Shown here piece after piece: positions 37,356 to 45,534 of a stretch of DNA of 64,000 nucleotides. How positions within the stretch are numbered: position 1 is the first letter of the stretch; the number at the start of each line of letters is the position of its first letter. The notes under the pieces were generated by a model. That model made no database searches. It was not told where the DNA came from and was given only the letters and a program-made list of their open reading frames with translations. The position numbers and the translations under genes are program-made. The stretch lies in NCBI GenBank assembly GCA_016710585.1, contig JADJVN010000018.1:1-64000 (forward strand), written 5' to 3'. The stretch comes from Saprospiraceae bacterium (GTDB taxonomy: Bacteria; Bacteroidota; Bacteroidia; Chitinophagales; Saprospiraceae).

Positions 37356-38816
37356 TTGATGAAGAAAACAATTATATTCAATCTTATATTGCTGATTTTT
37401 ATAAATCTACTCATCAAACCAATTTATTTATTTGGCATAGATAGAAAAATTCAGTTATTGGTAGGTCAATCTGAATATGGATTTTATGTTGAATTATTGA
37501 CATTTACATTGCTTTTTCAAGCGCTGAATGATCTCGGATTATACAATTATACATTGAGACATTACAGTCAGAATGAGAATTCAGACAAGGGATTTTTATC
37601 AAATCTTTTTGGAATCAAACTTATTTTTTCTTTTATTTATTTATTGATCATTGGAGTTATCACTTTTCTCAGCCATGATTATATTCATGCTTGGAAACTT
37701 ATTCTTCATCTTGCTGTCAATCAAATTTTAATTCAATTTATTCTATTCTTTCGATCCTTGATTGCAGGAGCAGGTTTCTATAAAACGGATAGCATACTCT
37801 CTAGCTTGGATCGCATGATTCTAATTTTAATTTCTATTGTTTTTTTATATCACCCACTGTTTCAAAAATATGTTACTATTGGCTTTTTTGTGAATCTTCA
37901 AACGATTTCTTTGATCACTTGCCTTATGATTGCTCTTGGTATTTATTTAAATAAAATTAATTCCACAATTAATATTCAATTCGATTGGAATAGTTCAAAG
38001 AAAATACTAGTAGCATGTTTACCATTCATTCTAATATTTTTCTTTAATATCGCTTATACAAAACAGGATGTCATTTGGATAGGAAGGTTATTAGAAAATG
38101 GTAATTTAGAAAATGGAATCTATGCGAGTTCAATGCGACTTTTTGATGCTAGTTCTATGATTTCATTATCATTTGGTGTCTTTGCACTAGCTATGTTTTC
38201 CAAATTTCATGAAGACAAAAAAATGATCACTGAAACACTAATCACTATGAGCAAAATACTATTATTAATAAGTATTGGTCTCGCAGTTTTTGTATTTTTT
38301 AATGCGAACTGGATCAATCAATTATTATACCATCAGAATTCAATTCAAATGGATCAAAATTTAAAAATAATTATGATTGGATTTATTCCAGCAAGTTATA
38401 GTTATTTATTTGGAGCATTGATGCAATCCATACATCGTGAAAATAAACTGGCAATCATCTATTTTGTAATGATGGTCCTCAACGCAATATGCAATCTCAT
38501 CTTCATTCCAAAATTGCATTCTTATGGTGCCTCAATTGCGCTACTAATCACACAAATTGTAGTAGTCGTCTTAATGGTCTATCATACTATTGATCGTTTG
38601 GATAATAAATTATTTTTAAAATTTATTAGCCAAAGTTTAAGCTTCATGTTGGTCAATATCACATTACATTATTTTATATATAATTATTTTACTGAGCAGA
38701 GTGGGATTGTACATTTCATAATTTCAGCCATGATAACTTTAGTTCTTGGTGTAATATTTAAACTCATCGACCTCACAGAACTGAAGGAGCTATACAAAAA
38801 GAAAGAAATTAAATAA
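37356..38816 (+). CDS. Polysaccharide flippase (Wzx/MATE-like)
   Basis: A 486-residue inner-membrane protein with about 12-14 hydrophobic segments and almost no soluble domain. The length and layout match polysaccharide biosynthesis flippases (MOP superfamily), which move undecaprenyl-linked sugars across the membrane. A typical motif YTKQDVIWIGRLLENGNLENGIYASSMRL occurs near residue 235-265. No glycosyltransferase genes are adjacent, so the sugar carried is unknown. It is divergent from the type B T9SS gene, with a 94-base gap, and is followed by the tRNA-Val promoter. Confidence 0.8.
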   Translation: MMKKTIIFNLILLIFINLLIKPIYLFGIDRKIQLLVGQSEYGFYVELLTFTLLFQALNDLGLYNYTLRHYSQNENSDKGFLSNLFGIKLIFSFIYLLIIGVITFLSHDYIHAWKLILHLAVNQILIQFILFFRSLIAGAGFYKTDSILSSLDRMILILISIVFLYHPLFQKYVTIGFFVNLQTISLITCLMIALGIYLNKINSTINIQFDWNSSKKILVACLPFILIFFFNIAYTKQDVIWIGRLLENGNLENGIYASSMRLFDASSMISLSFGVFALAMFSKFHEDKKMITETLITMSKILLLISIGLAVFVFFNANWINQLLYHQNSIQMDQNLKIIMIGFIPASYSYLFGALMQSIHRENKLAIIYFVMMVLNAICNLIFIPKLHSYGASIALLITQIVVVVLMVYHTIDRLDNKLFLKFISQSLSFMLVNITLHYFIYNYFTEQSGIVHFIISAMITLVLGVIFKLIDLTELKELYKKKEIK

Positions 38817-38865
38817 TTGTCAATCTGTTAATTATACATTACATAAATAAAAATATAATCTGAAA

Positions 38866-38896
38866 TTTGTCATATTCTTTTTTGACATTATATTTG
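38866..38896 (+). promoter_or_regulatory. Promoter of tRNA-Val
   Basis: TTTG (38866-38869), 19 bases, TATATTTG (38889-38896). This is a perfect match to the Bacteroidota consensus, 15 bases upstream of the tRNA 5' end. Confidence 0.8.
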
Positions 38897-38911
38897 CAGC
38901 CCAATTGTTAC

Positions 38912-38986
38912 GGGAGCTTAGCTCAGCTGGTTCAGAGCATCTGCCTTACAAGCAGAGGGTCACTGGTTCGAACCCAGTATCTCCCA
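38912..38986 (+). tRNA. tRNA-Val(UAC)
   Basis: A 75-base cloverleaf. The acceptor stem is GGGAGCT/ATCTCCC with one C-T mismatch at its sixth pair, and the discriminator is A. The D arm is GCTC/GAGC. The anticodon stem is TCTGC/GCAGA with loop CTTACAA, giving anticodon TAC (Val). The T arm is ACTGG/CCAGT with TTCGAAC. CCA is not encoded. It is followed by a terminator at 38999-39029. Confidence 0.95.
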
Positions 38987-38998
38987 CTCAATAAAATC

Positions 38999-39029
38999 AA
39001 GGGTTTCAAGAAATTGAAGCCCTTTTTTT
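38999..39029 (+). terminator. Rho-independent terminator after tRNA-Val
   Basis: A 9-bp stem GGGTTTCAA/TTGAAGCCC (one G-T pair) with a GAAA loop and a seven-T tail, 14 bases after the tRNA. Confidence 0.85.
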
Positions 39030-39054
39030 ATTGTCTAGGTAAAACAATTTTCAT

Positions 39055-39560
39055 TTAACTTCTTTTAAATCCAATAGGAGTTCTTTCATTTTGTTCCATT
39101 TGTTGGTGGTCCTTTTGCAAGAGATAGTTTATAGCCTCATAAACATCTGTAAATTTTCCTTCGACTGTCTTTAGTCTTGCCGTCAATGCTGAATAACTAA
39201 GCGCAGACTGTGTTATCATCACAAAAGTTCGAATTATTGCAATATTCACCTCAATTGCCTTTTGGCTATTAAGGACAAGCTCAACATGGCTACTCCTTGC
39301 TCGGTGAATGCAAATGGCATGTATTTTAAATGCCTTCCTCTGCCATTATTGTTTAAGGTGCTAAAATTGCACCTTAAAGACTCCCATTCCTCTTTAGTCA
39401 ATTCAAACATAAAATCTCTAGGAAATCTTTCGATATTGTTTTTAACAGCCCTTTTTAAATACTTAGTTTCTGTTTCATACATTTCAGCAAGATTAAAATC
39501 TAACATTACCTTTAGTCCTCGAACTTCAAATATTTTGCTTTCTATTACTTGTAATTGCAT
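39055..39560 (-). pseudogene. ORF6N-domain protein, frameshifted
   Basis: The N-terminal part (39560 to about 39280) has the ORF6N pattern: VIESKIFEVRGLKVMLDFNLAEMYETETKYLKRAV, then IERFPRDFMFELTKEE and MPFAFTEQGVAML. ORF6N is a DNA-binding-associated domain found in phage antirepressor-type proteins and also in chromosomal copies. The original frame then runs to a stop at 39246. The continuation, VLNSQKAIEVNIAIIRTFV and a coiled-coil end, is in another frame and reaches 39055. One missing base at about 39276-39281 joins them into a protein of about 168 residues, the usual size. It sits 26 bases beyond the tRNA-Val terminator. It may be a real pseudogene or a sequencing error. Confidence 0.75.
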
Positions 39561-39833
39561 ATGGTTTAAAACATTTTTCTGTAAAAATAAAAAAAATTAA
39601 TTATGAATTAAAAGCTTTAAGGGTATAAGTTAAAGAAGCTGGTTTAACTTTAATATCTCAATTTCACTGCAGATTTAAGCTACAACATTAGCCCTTTTTT
39701 TGTGTTTAAAATAGCAGTGAATAAGAAATTATCTATCCATGACTTTTTAATAAATCTTCACAAAAAAACACCTCTTATTCAAGCTAAGGCTTTTTAATTT
39801 ACATTTTTCAGAATTTTAAACCATATTTGTGAA

Positions 39834-40661
39834 ATGAATACAAGTTATTTTGACGAAATCATAGAGAGTGCGGAGTTTATAAAAGAAAGAGCGAATTTCA
39901 ATCCAGAGATTGCAATCATACTAGGTACAGGATTGGGTAACATGGCCCAAAAATTAGAAATCCGAAAAGAAATTTCATTTAAAGTGATTCCACATTTTGT
40001 ACCGACAACTGTAGAAAGTCACAGTGGAAAAATTATTTTTGTAAATTGGCATGGCAAAGAAGTGGTCTTACTTTCAGGTAGACTACATTATTATGAGGGT
40101 TACTCTCCACAACAAATTACTTTTCCAGTTCGAGTATTGAAAGAACTAGGTGTAAAAAAATTATTGCTCACCAATGCAAGTGGTACAGTTAATCCCAAAT
40201 ACAAATCTGGTGATATCGTCTTTATAAATGACCATATCAACTTTCATCCAGAGAATCCATTGCGCGGTTTATATGATCCTAGACTTGGTGATCGTTTTCC
40301 AGATATGTCAGATGTTTATAGTAAAGAATTATTGCAGATGGCGAATCAATGTTGCACCAATTTGTATCTCAATTTTAATACAGGTGTTTACTTCGGACTT
40401 CAAGGACCAAGTCTAGAGACACCAGCTGAATATCGGATGATTAGTCTATTAGGTGCTGATATAGTAGGCATGTCTACAGTGCCAGAAGTCATAGTTGCAC
40501 ACAATTGCAATATGCAGATACTGGCTGCTTCAATAGTATCAAATTCTTCTCCTGAAACAGGACAGCAAGAAAAAACAACCATTCAATCTGTCATTCAAGT
40601 CATAGAGAATTCTTCACAAAAATTATTTCAAATATTTGATCTTTTAATTCAAAAAATATGA
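39834..40661 (+). CDS. Purine nucleoside phosphorylase
   Basis: A 275-residue PNP of the trimeric type (PunA-like) that phosphorolyses guanosine and inosine to base plus ribose-1-phosphate. Visible signatures are ILGTGLGNMA (about 29-38), the phosphate-binding region VESHSGKIIF, SGRLHYYEGY (about 83-92), LLTNASGTVN (about 114-123), and the purine-site PSLETPAEYRM followed by GADIVGMSTVPEVIVA. It differs from the common form by Ser and Thr at TNASGTVN (usually TNAAGGLN). It overlaps the next gene by 4 bases (ATGA) and heads a four-gene run. Confidence 0.92.
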   Translation: MNTSYFDEIIESAEFIKERANFNPEIAIILGTGLGNMAQKLEIRKEISFKVIPHFVPTTVESHSGKIIFVNWHGKEVVLLSGRLHYYEGYSPQQITFPVRVLKELGVKKLLLTNASGTVNPKYKSGDIVFINDHINFHPENPLRGLYDPRLGDRFPDMSDVYSKELLQMANQCCTNLYLNFNTGVYFGLQGPSLETPAEYRMISLLGADIVGMSTVPEVIVAHNCNMQILAASIVSNSSPETGQQEKTTIQSVIQVIENSSQKLFQIFDLLIQKI

Positions 40662-41755
40662 GCTACTGGATTGAAAAATACGCCGATCTTCTCGTCAACT
40701 ATTGTCTTTACTTAACTGAAGGTCAAAAAGTTTATTTGCGCACTACAAGCCTTGCTGAGCCCTTAGTTCAAGCATTTTATCAAGAAGCTGTAAAAAAAGG
40801 CGCATTGGTCGATATAGAATTAAGTTTTGAAAATCAAGAGGAAATATTACAACATTATGGAAGTGAATTACAGTTGAAACATACCAATAAAAATAGCCTC
40901 GAATTGATCAAAACTTGCGATGCATATTTATTAATTAGAGCTCCATTTTTGCCTAATAAAAATCTTACCACCACCAAAGAAAAAAATGAACTTCGAGTTG
41001 CTGCCAATGCCGAATTTCAAAAAATATATTTTGAACGATTGGGCAACAAAAGTTTAAAGCGTAGTCTATGTCAATTTCCAACACAGTTTTCTGCAAACCA
41101 AGCTGGGATGTCACTTGATGAATATACAGAATTTGTCAAGAATGCTTGTTTTTTAAACACAGAAGATCCCGCTACTAGTTGGATAAACATTGGATCCTAT
41201 CAACAAAAAATTGTTGATCATTTAAATCAGGTAAAACAAATGAGTTATGTTCATCCAAAATTTAAAATTGAATTCAATGTAAATGGACGTACTTGGATTA
41301 ATTCAGATGGAAAATCGAATATGCCATCGGGTGAAGTATTCACGAGTCCTATAGAAGATTGTGTAGAAGGTGAGATTTATTTTGACATGCCTAGTTTTCA
41401 ATTGGGCAGAGATGTCAGTGGGATTACACTTCAAGTAAAATCTGGAGAGATTATATCTTATCATGCCGAAGTGGGCAATGAAGTATTAGACGAAGTTTTT
41501 GCTATTCCAGGAGCGAGGAGATTTGGAGAAGTGGCGATAGGTACGAATATGAACATTCAGCGTGCTACTAAAAATATTCTTTTCGATGAAAAAATTGGAG
41601 GAACTGTCCATATGGCCATTGGGCAATCTTATCTCCAATGTGGTGGGAAAAATGAATCAGCGATTCATTGGGATCTCATCACCAATATGAGAAATGGTGG
41701 AGAAATATATGCGGATGGAAAATGTATTTACAAAAATGGAAATTTTTTAATATAA
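40658..41755 (+). CDS. M29-family aminopeptidase
   Basis: A 365-residue cytoplasmic metallopeptidase of the leucyl aminopeptidase T family (M29). The N-terminal domain includes YADLLVNYCLYLTEGQKVYL. The C-terminal metal domain has GEVFTSPIEDCVEGEIYFD (about 224-242), RFGEVAIGTNMNI (about 288-300) and the closing segment MAIGQSYLQCGGKNESAIHWDLI, where Glu and His metal ligands are expected. It is slightly short of the typical length of about 410. It overlaps PNP by 4 bases, so translation is likely coupled. Confidence 0.87.
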   Translation: MSYWIEKYADLLVNYCLYLTEGQKVYLRTTSLAEPLVQAFYQEAVKKGALVDIELSFENQEEILQHYGSELQLKHTNKNSLELIKTCDAYLLIRAPFLPNKNLTTTKEKNELRVAANAEFQKIYFERLGNKSLKRSLCQFPTQFSANQAGMSLDEYTEFVKNACFLNTEDPATSWINIGSYQQKIVDHLNQVKQMSYVHPKFKIEFNVNGRTWINSDGKSNMPSGEVFTSPIEDCVEGEIYFDMPSFQLGRDVSGITLQVKSGEIISYHAEVGNEVLDEVFAIPGARRFGEVAIGTNMNIQRATKNILFDEKIGGTVHMAIGQSYLQCGGKNESAIHWDLITNMRNGGEIYADGKCIYKNGNFLI

Positions 41756-41766
41756 AATCTAAAATA

Positions 41767-42183
41767 ATGAAAACTGCAACAGTAAAATATTTGGGAAATC
41801 TGCGAACAGAAGCACAACACCTCAAAAGTGGAAATAAAATCATCACTGATGCACCGACAGACAATCATGGCAAAGGTGAAGCATTTTCTCCAACTGATCT
41901 TGCCTCTACTGCTTTGGCTTCGTGCATGATCACAGTAATGGGAATCGCAGCACAAACTCATGATATTGATATGGAAGGAACTCATGCAGAAATGCTAAAA
42001 ATCATGGCAGATAATCCTAGAAGAATTGGACGTATAGAAATAGATTTATACATGCCAAATAAAAACTATTCATCAAAACAAAAAACAATACTTGAACATG
42101 CTGCAAAAACTTGCCCTGTTGGCAGAAGTTTGCATCCAGAATGTGAAGAGGTCTTAAGATTCCACTGGTCACAAAACGATTAA
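41767..42183 (+). CDS. OsmC family peroxidase-like protein
   Basis: A 138-residue cytoplasmic protein. The OsmC/Ohr family reduces organic hydroperoxides with two cysteines. Both are present: Cys53 in ALASCMITVMG and Cys116 in TCPVGRSLHP. Segments EAFSPTDLAST and RIEIDLYMP are also family-typical. The start at 41767 is chosen because an upstream in-frame extension lies within the M29 gene. It is 11 bases after the M29 gene and probably in the same operon. The substrate (organic peroxide or other) is not determinable here. Confidence 0.9.
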   Translation: MKTATVKYLGNLRTEAQHLKSGNKIITDAPTDNHGKGEAFSPTDLASTALASCMITVMGIAAQTHDIDMEGTHAEMLKIMADNPRRIGRIEIDLYMPNKNYSSKQKTILEHAAKTCPVGRSLHPECEEVLRFHWSQND

Positions 42184-42222
42184 AATTCATCTTAAATAAA
42201 TTAATTAAATCCAATATTTCTT

Positions 42223-43140
42223 TTGCAACAAATTGATTCAATATTAATTAAAGAAAAAGCAAAAGAATTGGGTTTTTTGCTCACTGGAATATCCAAAGCA
42301 AAAAAACTAGAGGATCAAGCACGAAAGCTTGAACAATGGTTAAATAAAGGCTTTCAAGCTGAAATGACTTATCTTGAAAAATATTTTGACCAACGGATAG
42401 ATCCTGAAATCATGATGCCAGGAACCAAATCCATCATTACACTTTCTCATAATTATTTTCAAGAAAAAGACTGCACTTCTGATGTCAATATTGCTCGTTA
42501 TGCTTATGGCAAAGATTATCATGAAGTATTAAAAAACAAAGCGGCTCAACTCATTGCTTTTATAAGTGAAAAATATGGCAATATTCAAGCGAAAGCATTT
42601 GTTGATTCTGCACCAGTCATGGAGAGAGAGTGGGCCCAAAATTCTGGTATCGCCTGGTTAGGAAAAAACACACTCGCTATTCATCCTAAGGAAGGTTCTT
42701 ACTTTTTTTTAGTATGCATTTTCATTGATCTTGAAATCCAAGTTGATGATCCAATTTCGAATTTTTGTGGGACATGTAGAAAATGCATTGATGCATGTCC
42801 GACAGCAGCCATACATCGTGAAGGATACCTTTTGGATGCAAGTAAGTGCATATCTTATTTAACCATAGAACTGAAAAATGAAATCCCATCTGAATTTACT
42901 AATCAAATGAAAGATTGGATATTCGGCTGCGATATTTGTCAGGAAGTGTGTCCTTGGAATAGATTTGCAAAGAGGACAGAGGAAGCAGAATTTATGCAAA
43001 ATGAAGACATCCTAAAACTTAATAAATCGGATTGGCTCGCATTAACAGAGGAAAGTTTTAAGACATTGACAAAAAATTCTCCAATAAAAAGGCCAAAGTG
43101 GAAAGGCTTGATTCGCAATGTCAAATTTAATCTACAATAA
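42223..43140 (+). CDS. queG: Epoxyqueuosine reductase QueG
   Basis: A 305-residue iron-sulfur, cobalamin-dependent enzyme that catalyses the last step of queuosine synthesis on tRNA. Both 4Fe-4S cluster motifs are seen: FCGTCRKCIDACP (about 183-195) and CDICQEVCPWN. Other marks are DSAPVMEREWAQNSGIAWLGKNTLAIHP. The C-terminus ends soon after the second cluster, in RPKWKGLIRNV, without the HEAT-repeat extension some members have. The proposed start is a TTG; no ATG or GTG precedes the conserved region, so the true 5' end is uncertain. It overlaps dgkA tail to tail by 9 bases. Confidence 0.9.
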   Translation: MQQIDSILIKEKAKELGFLLTGISKAKKLEDQARKLEQWLNKGFQAEMTYLEKYFDQRIDPEIMMPGTKSIITLSHNYFQEKDCTSDVNIARYAYGKDYHEVLKNKAAQLIAFISEKYGNIQAKAFVDSAPVMEREWAQNSGIAWLGKNTLAIHPKEGSYFFLVCIFIDLEIQVDDPISNFCGTCRKCIDACPTAAIHREGYLLDASKCISYLTIELKNEIPSEFTNQMKDWIFGCDICQEVCPWNRFAKRTEEAEFMQNEDILKLNKSDWLALTEESFKTLTKNSPIKRPKWKGLIRNVKFNLQ

Positions 43141-43539
43141 CTTTGGTAAAAAAATAATTAAACCAATCATAACAGCAACTAGTGTAGAAAGCAAAACAGA
43201 AGCAGCTGCTATATCCTTTATTTTCTTTATGTGAATATTTTGCTCTGGAGTGATATGATCACATAATTGCTCTATCGCAGTATTTATAGTCTCTGCAATC
43301 AAAACCAAGCCTATGCACAAAATCAATACAATCCATTCCCATACTGCAAGTTCTATATAATATGCAAATCCAAGCACAACAAAAGCTGATATCACATGAA
43401 TCTTAAAATTCGTCTCATCACGAAACACTGTCTTCAAGCCTGAAAATGCAAATGCAAAACTTGCCAATCGAGATTTTAATGAAAATTTATTATTTTTCAA
43501 AATCGTTTCTTTGCTCAAAATTACTAAAAATTTGAACAT
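43132..43539 (-). CDS. dgkA: Diacylglycerol/undecaprenol kinase family protein
   Basis: A 135-residue inner-membrane kinase. The family signature ETINTAIEQLCD lies at about residues 83-94, with the preceding helices SRLASFAFAFSGLKTVFRDETNFKIH and three membrane segments (about 46-62, 66-82, 112-132). In Gram-negative bacteria such proteins phosphorylate diacylglycerol; in Gram-positive and some other bacteria they phosphorylate undecaprenol, and the substrate here is not known. The roughly 17 residues before the first helix are unusual and the true start could be slightly downstream. Its end overlaps queG. Confidence 0.88.
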   Translation of the reverse strand: MFKFLVILSKETILKNNKFSLKSRLASFAFAFSGLKTVFRDETNFKIHVISAFVVLGFAYYIELAVWEWIVLILCIGLVLIAETINTAIEQLCDHITPEQNIHIKKIKDIAAASVLLSTLVAVMIGLIIFLPKLL

Positions 43540-43572
43540 TGGGAAATCGAAGCATAAGGTGAATAGTATCTC

Positions 43573-43812
43573 TCAATAAAAAAATCTAAAACCAGGTATA
43601 TTCTTATCGCATATATCTGGATCGTTAAATAGCACCACTGAATCTAATGGAAGAACTGTAAACTTATCCAACTTGCCAATCCAATTACTTTGAGTATATG
43701 ACAACCAAATCAATACAGTATCATTCATCAAATTATAGACATAGAAATCGCCACTTACGCATTTAAAAATTGTATCCACAAAGAAGTTACCGCCTTGATC
43801 TACCACAAGCAA
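43573..43812 (-). CDS. Small hypothetical protein
   Basis: A 79-residue frame with a TTG start at 43812; the frame is open about 50 bases further upstream (to a stop near 43861). Its composition is ordinary (FKCVSGDFYVYNLMNDTVLIW), with no recognised domain, no clear signal peptide and no ribosome-binding site. It follows the lipoprotein gene by about 90 bases on the same strand. It could be the remnant of a longer gene or a real short protein. Confidence 0.3.
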   Translation of the reverse strand: MLVVDQGGNFFVDTIFKCVSGDFYVYNLMNDTVLIWLSYTQSNWIGKLDKFTVLPLDSVVLFNDPDICDKNIPGFRFFY

Positions 43813-43904
43813 ATATAAGACTTTCCTAATTGACCTTACATTTACAACTGTAGACTTTTAAGATAACTATCTCTGTGGATACTTTATATCAAATTTCAAT
43901 AAGC

Positions 43905-44387
43905 CTATTCTTTATTAAATAAATACACTTTCTGTACCTTAATTGAAGTATCAGGTATGGCTGCTACACCATTAAACTTTACAGATTCCAAGGGATAGTT
44001 ACATTTACATGGATGATTACAAGCATCTTCTTGATTCAATTTTTTATAATCTATAAAAAGTGTATCGATATCACCTCCTGTATATTCTAAATAAAAATCT
44101 TTTATTCCTTCATCGCCACTTATGAAGCCAATATTCCTTGTGGATTGAATACCCAAATCGTAAAATTCATTTAATCCTCTTGTAAAGTCAGACAGATATT
44201 CCTTTTTTAAACTTTTATAGTAAAATAATTTATTGCTATTAAGTACACTATCAGGCAATCTATTGCCTTTATCATGAATAACAAAAACTAATGAATGTGG
44301 AACAAGGTATGTATCAAAGGCGCATTTATCGTACTTTGAACACTGCATTTGTAAAAGAAATAATACTAGAAAAAAATTGAGTTTCAT
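43905..44387 (-). CDS. Lipoprotein of unknown function
   Basis: A 160-residue protein starting at ATG 44387, which opens the lipoprotein signal peptide MKLNFFLVLFLLQMQCSK (lipobox LLQMQC). An earlier in-frame ATG at 44444 gives no signal peptide. The mature part is mixed alpha/beta and contains a CNHPCKCNYP cysteine cluster near residue 132. No known family is recognised. A promoter with an intervening small reading frame lies upstream (44602-44632). Confidence 0.65.
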   Translation of the reverse strand: MKLNFFLVLFLLQMQCSKYDKCAFDTYLVPHSLVFVIHDKGNRLPDSVLNSNKLFYYKSLKKEYLSDFTRGLNEFYDLGIQSTRNIGFISGDEGIKDFYLEYTGGDIDTLFIDYKKLNQEDACNHPCKCNYPLESVKFNGVAAIPDTSIKVQKVYLFNKE

Positions 44388-44489
44388 TCCCTTATGGTTT
44401 AATATTATGAATAAATTCTTGTGCGTATTGAAAATTTCATTCATTTGGTTTACATCAGCAAACTACTAAATGTCTTCACTTTCATATGC

Positions 44490-44570
44490 TTAGTATTTTT
44501 TCCACAATTCATGCGGACTCAAATATGATTTCTCTGGGTAAAATTTAGGAATAGAAAGTAATTTATTCAT
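44490..44570 (-). CDS. Candidate 26-residue small ORF in the lipoprotein leader
   Basis: An ATG at 44570, about 30 bases downstream of a good -7 box, opens 26 codons: MNKLLSIPKFYPEKSYLSPH, followed by ELWKKY and a stop. The composition looks protein-like (aromatic, proline and charged residues). It is followed by an 11-codon frame at 44486-44451 and then the lipoprotein gene. A leader peptide, a microprotein or chance are all possible. Confidence 0.35.
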   Translation of the reverse strand: MNKLLSIPKFYPEKSYLSPHELWKKY

Positions 44571-44601
44571 ATGTTTCAGGTTTTACAATAACATCAATAA
44601 G

Positions 44602-44632
44602 CAAATATAGCATTAATTTTGAAACATGTCAA
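44602..44632 (-). promoter_or_regulatory. Promoter upstream of the small ORF and lipoprotein gene
   Basis: The minus strand has TTG (44630-44632), 20 bases, then TATATTTG (44602-44609), close to the Bacteroidota consensus. The lipoprotein start is about 215 bases downstream, leaving a long leader. Confidence 0.55.
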
Positions 44633-44750
44633 TATAATTTAAAAAAAATTATAAATCGAACATGCAAAGGAACATTACATCTATAAACCCGACATTCTCA
44701 GAATATTCTAATTTCATTACTGAGATAATGTTTCGTCATTAATTTAAACA

Positions 44751-44780
44751 AAAAAAGCCCATCATTTCTGATGAGCTTTA
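44751..44780 (-). terminator. Terminator of the PepSY-like lipoprotein gene
   Basis: The minus strand forms an 8-bp stem GCTCATCA/TGATGGGC (one T-G pair) extended by AAA/TTT, with a GAAA loop and a run of seven T. It lies 24 bases after the stop at 44804. Confidence 0.8.
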
Positions 44781-44803
44781 AACAATCCCTAATATCCTAT
44801 TTA

Positions 44804-45436
44804 TTATTTTCTCCTTTTTCTCTTAGGCTCAGCTACGATAGCTCCTGTTTCATCCATTGCTACTCTTGTTCCATCAGCCAATCTGAATACATAGATTACT
44901 TTTCCATCTCTCAATGTAACTTTGTAGTAATGTACTATTGTAGAAGTATCAAACTTTGCATTGATAGAATCTTGAACAAGTTGTGGTAGATCACTAAACA
45001 ATAATTCCATGTGCTTGTCATCTCTTGTTCTCTTCTCGATAAAATTTCCATCTGCATCGAAGAACAAATGAGTTCCATCTGTAAGCGCAACGATATATCG
45101 AACGACGCCATCCTTATCTGTTACTTTCACGATTCTTCTTACTAGATCTTTTGATGAATTTGCTGTGATATAATCTTGAGCTGCTTGTGGCAATTCTTCA
45201 AAAGTGATAACCAATCCTTCTCCACCTCTTCCATGTCTGATAGAATCTTTTCTCCCTTTGTGTTTTGGATCTCTTGCAGTCAATTCTACAAAATTATCAT
45301 ATTGATAATCGGCTGTAGCCAATGATTCATTCTCTAATGTGAAGTCATTCTCTTCTACTAATGTGTCATTCGATTTTTCACATGACATAAAAGTCAAAAA
45401 CAAACCCGCAAAAACTAATTTCAACCCTGCTTTCAT
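44804..45436 (-). CDS. PepSY-like lipoprotein with two tandem domains
   Basis: A 210-residue protein from ATG 45436 with lipobox TFMSC. A charged linker (about 20-60) leads to two related domains. Domain 1 (about 68-128) runs ITFEELPQAAQDYITANSS ... RYIVALTDGTHLFFDADGNF. Domain 2 (about 135-198) runs LLFSDLPQLVQDSINAKFD ... IYVFRLADGTRVAMDETGAI. Both match the PepSY-like pattern of Bacteroidota (LP..v...i...f......V.....v..DG..v.f...G). The end is strongly basic (PKRKRRK). The function is unknown; periplasmic binding is inferred. It has its own terminator. Confidence 0.75.
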   Translation of the reverse strand: MKAGLKLVFAGLFLTFMSCEKSNDTLVEENDFTLENESLATADYQYDNFVELTARDPKHKGRKDSIRHGRGGEGLVITFEELPQAAQDYITANSSKDLVRRIVKVTDKDGVVRYIVALTDGTHLFFDADGNFIEKRTRDDKHMELLFSDLPQLVQDSINAKFDTSTIVHYYKVTLRDGKVIYVFRLADGTRVAMDETGAIVAEPKRKRRK

Positions 45437-45534
45437 AATTTTTAAATTTAACATTTTAATGATTAATTATTGTTTACGATAGATAGGTTTAAAAAAACTA
45501 AATTGGTTGCACGAAAAATAAAAAATTATTTTTT

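Noticed and set aside
38867..39058. 63-codon frame on the plus strand over tRNA-Val
   Set aside because: It is read straight through the tRNA and terminator; the structured RNA explains the sequence.
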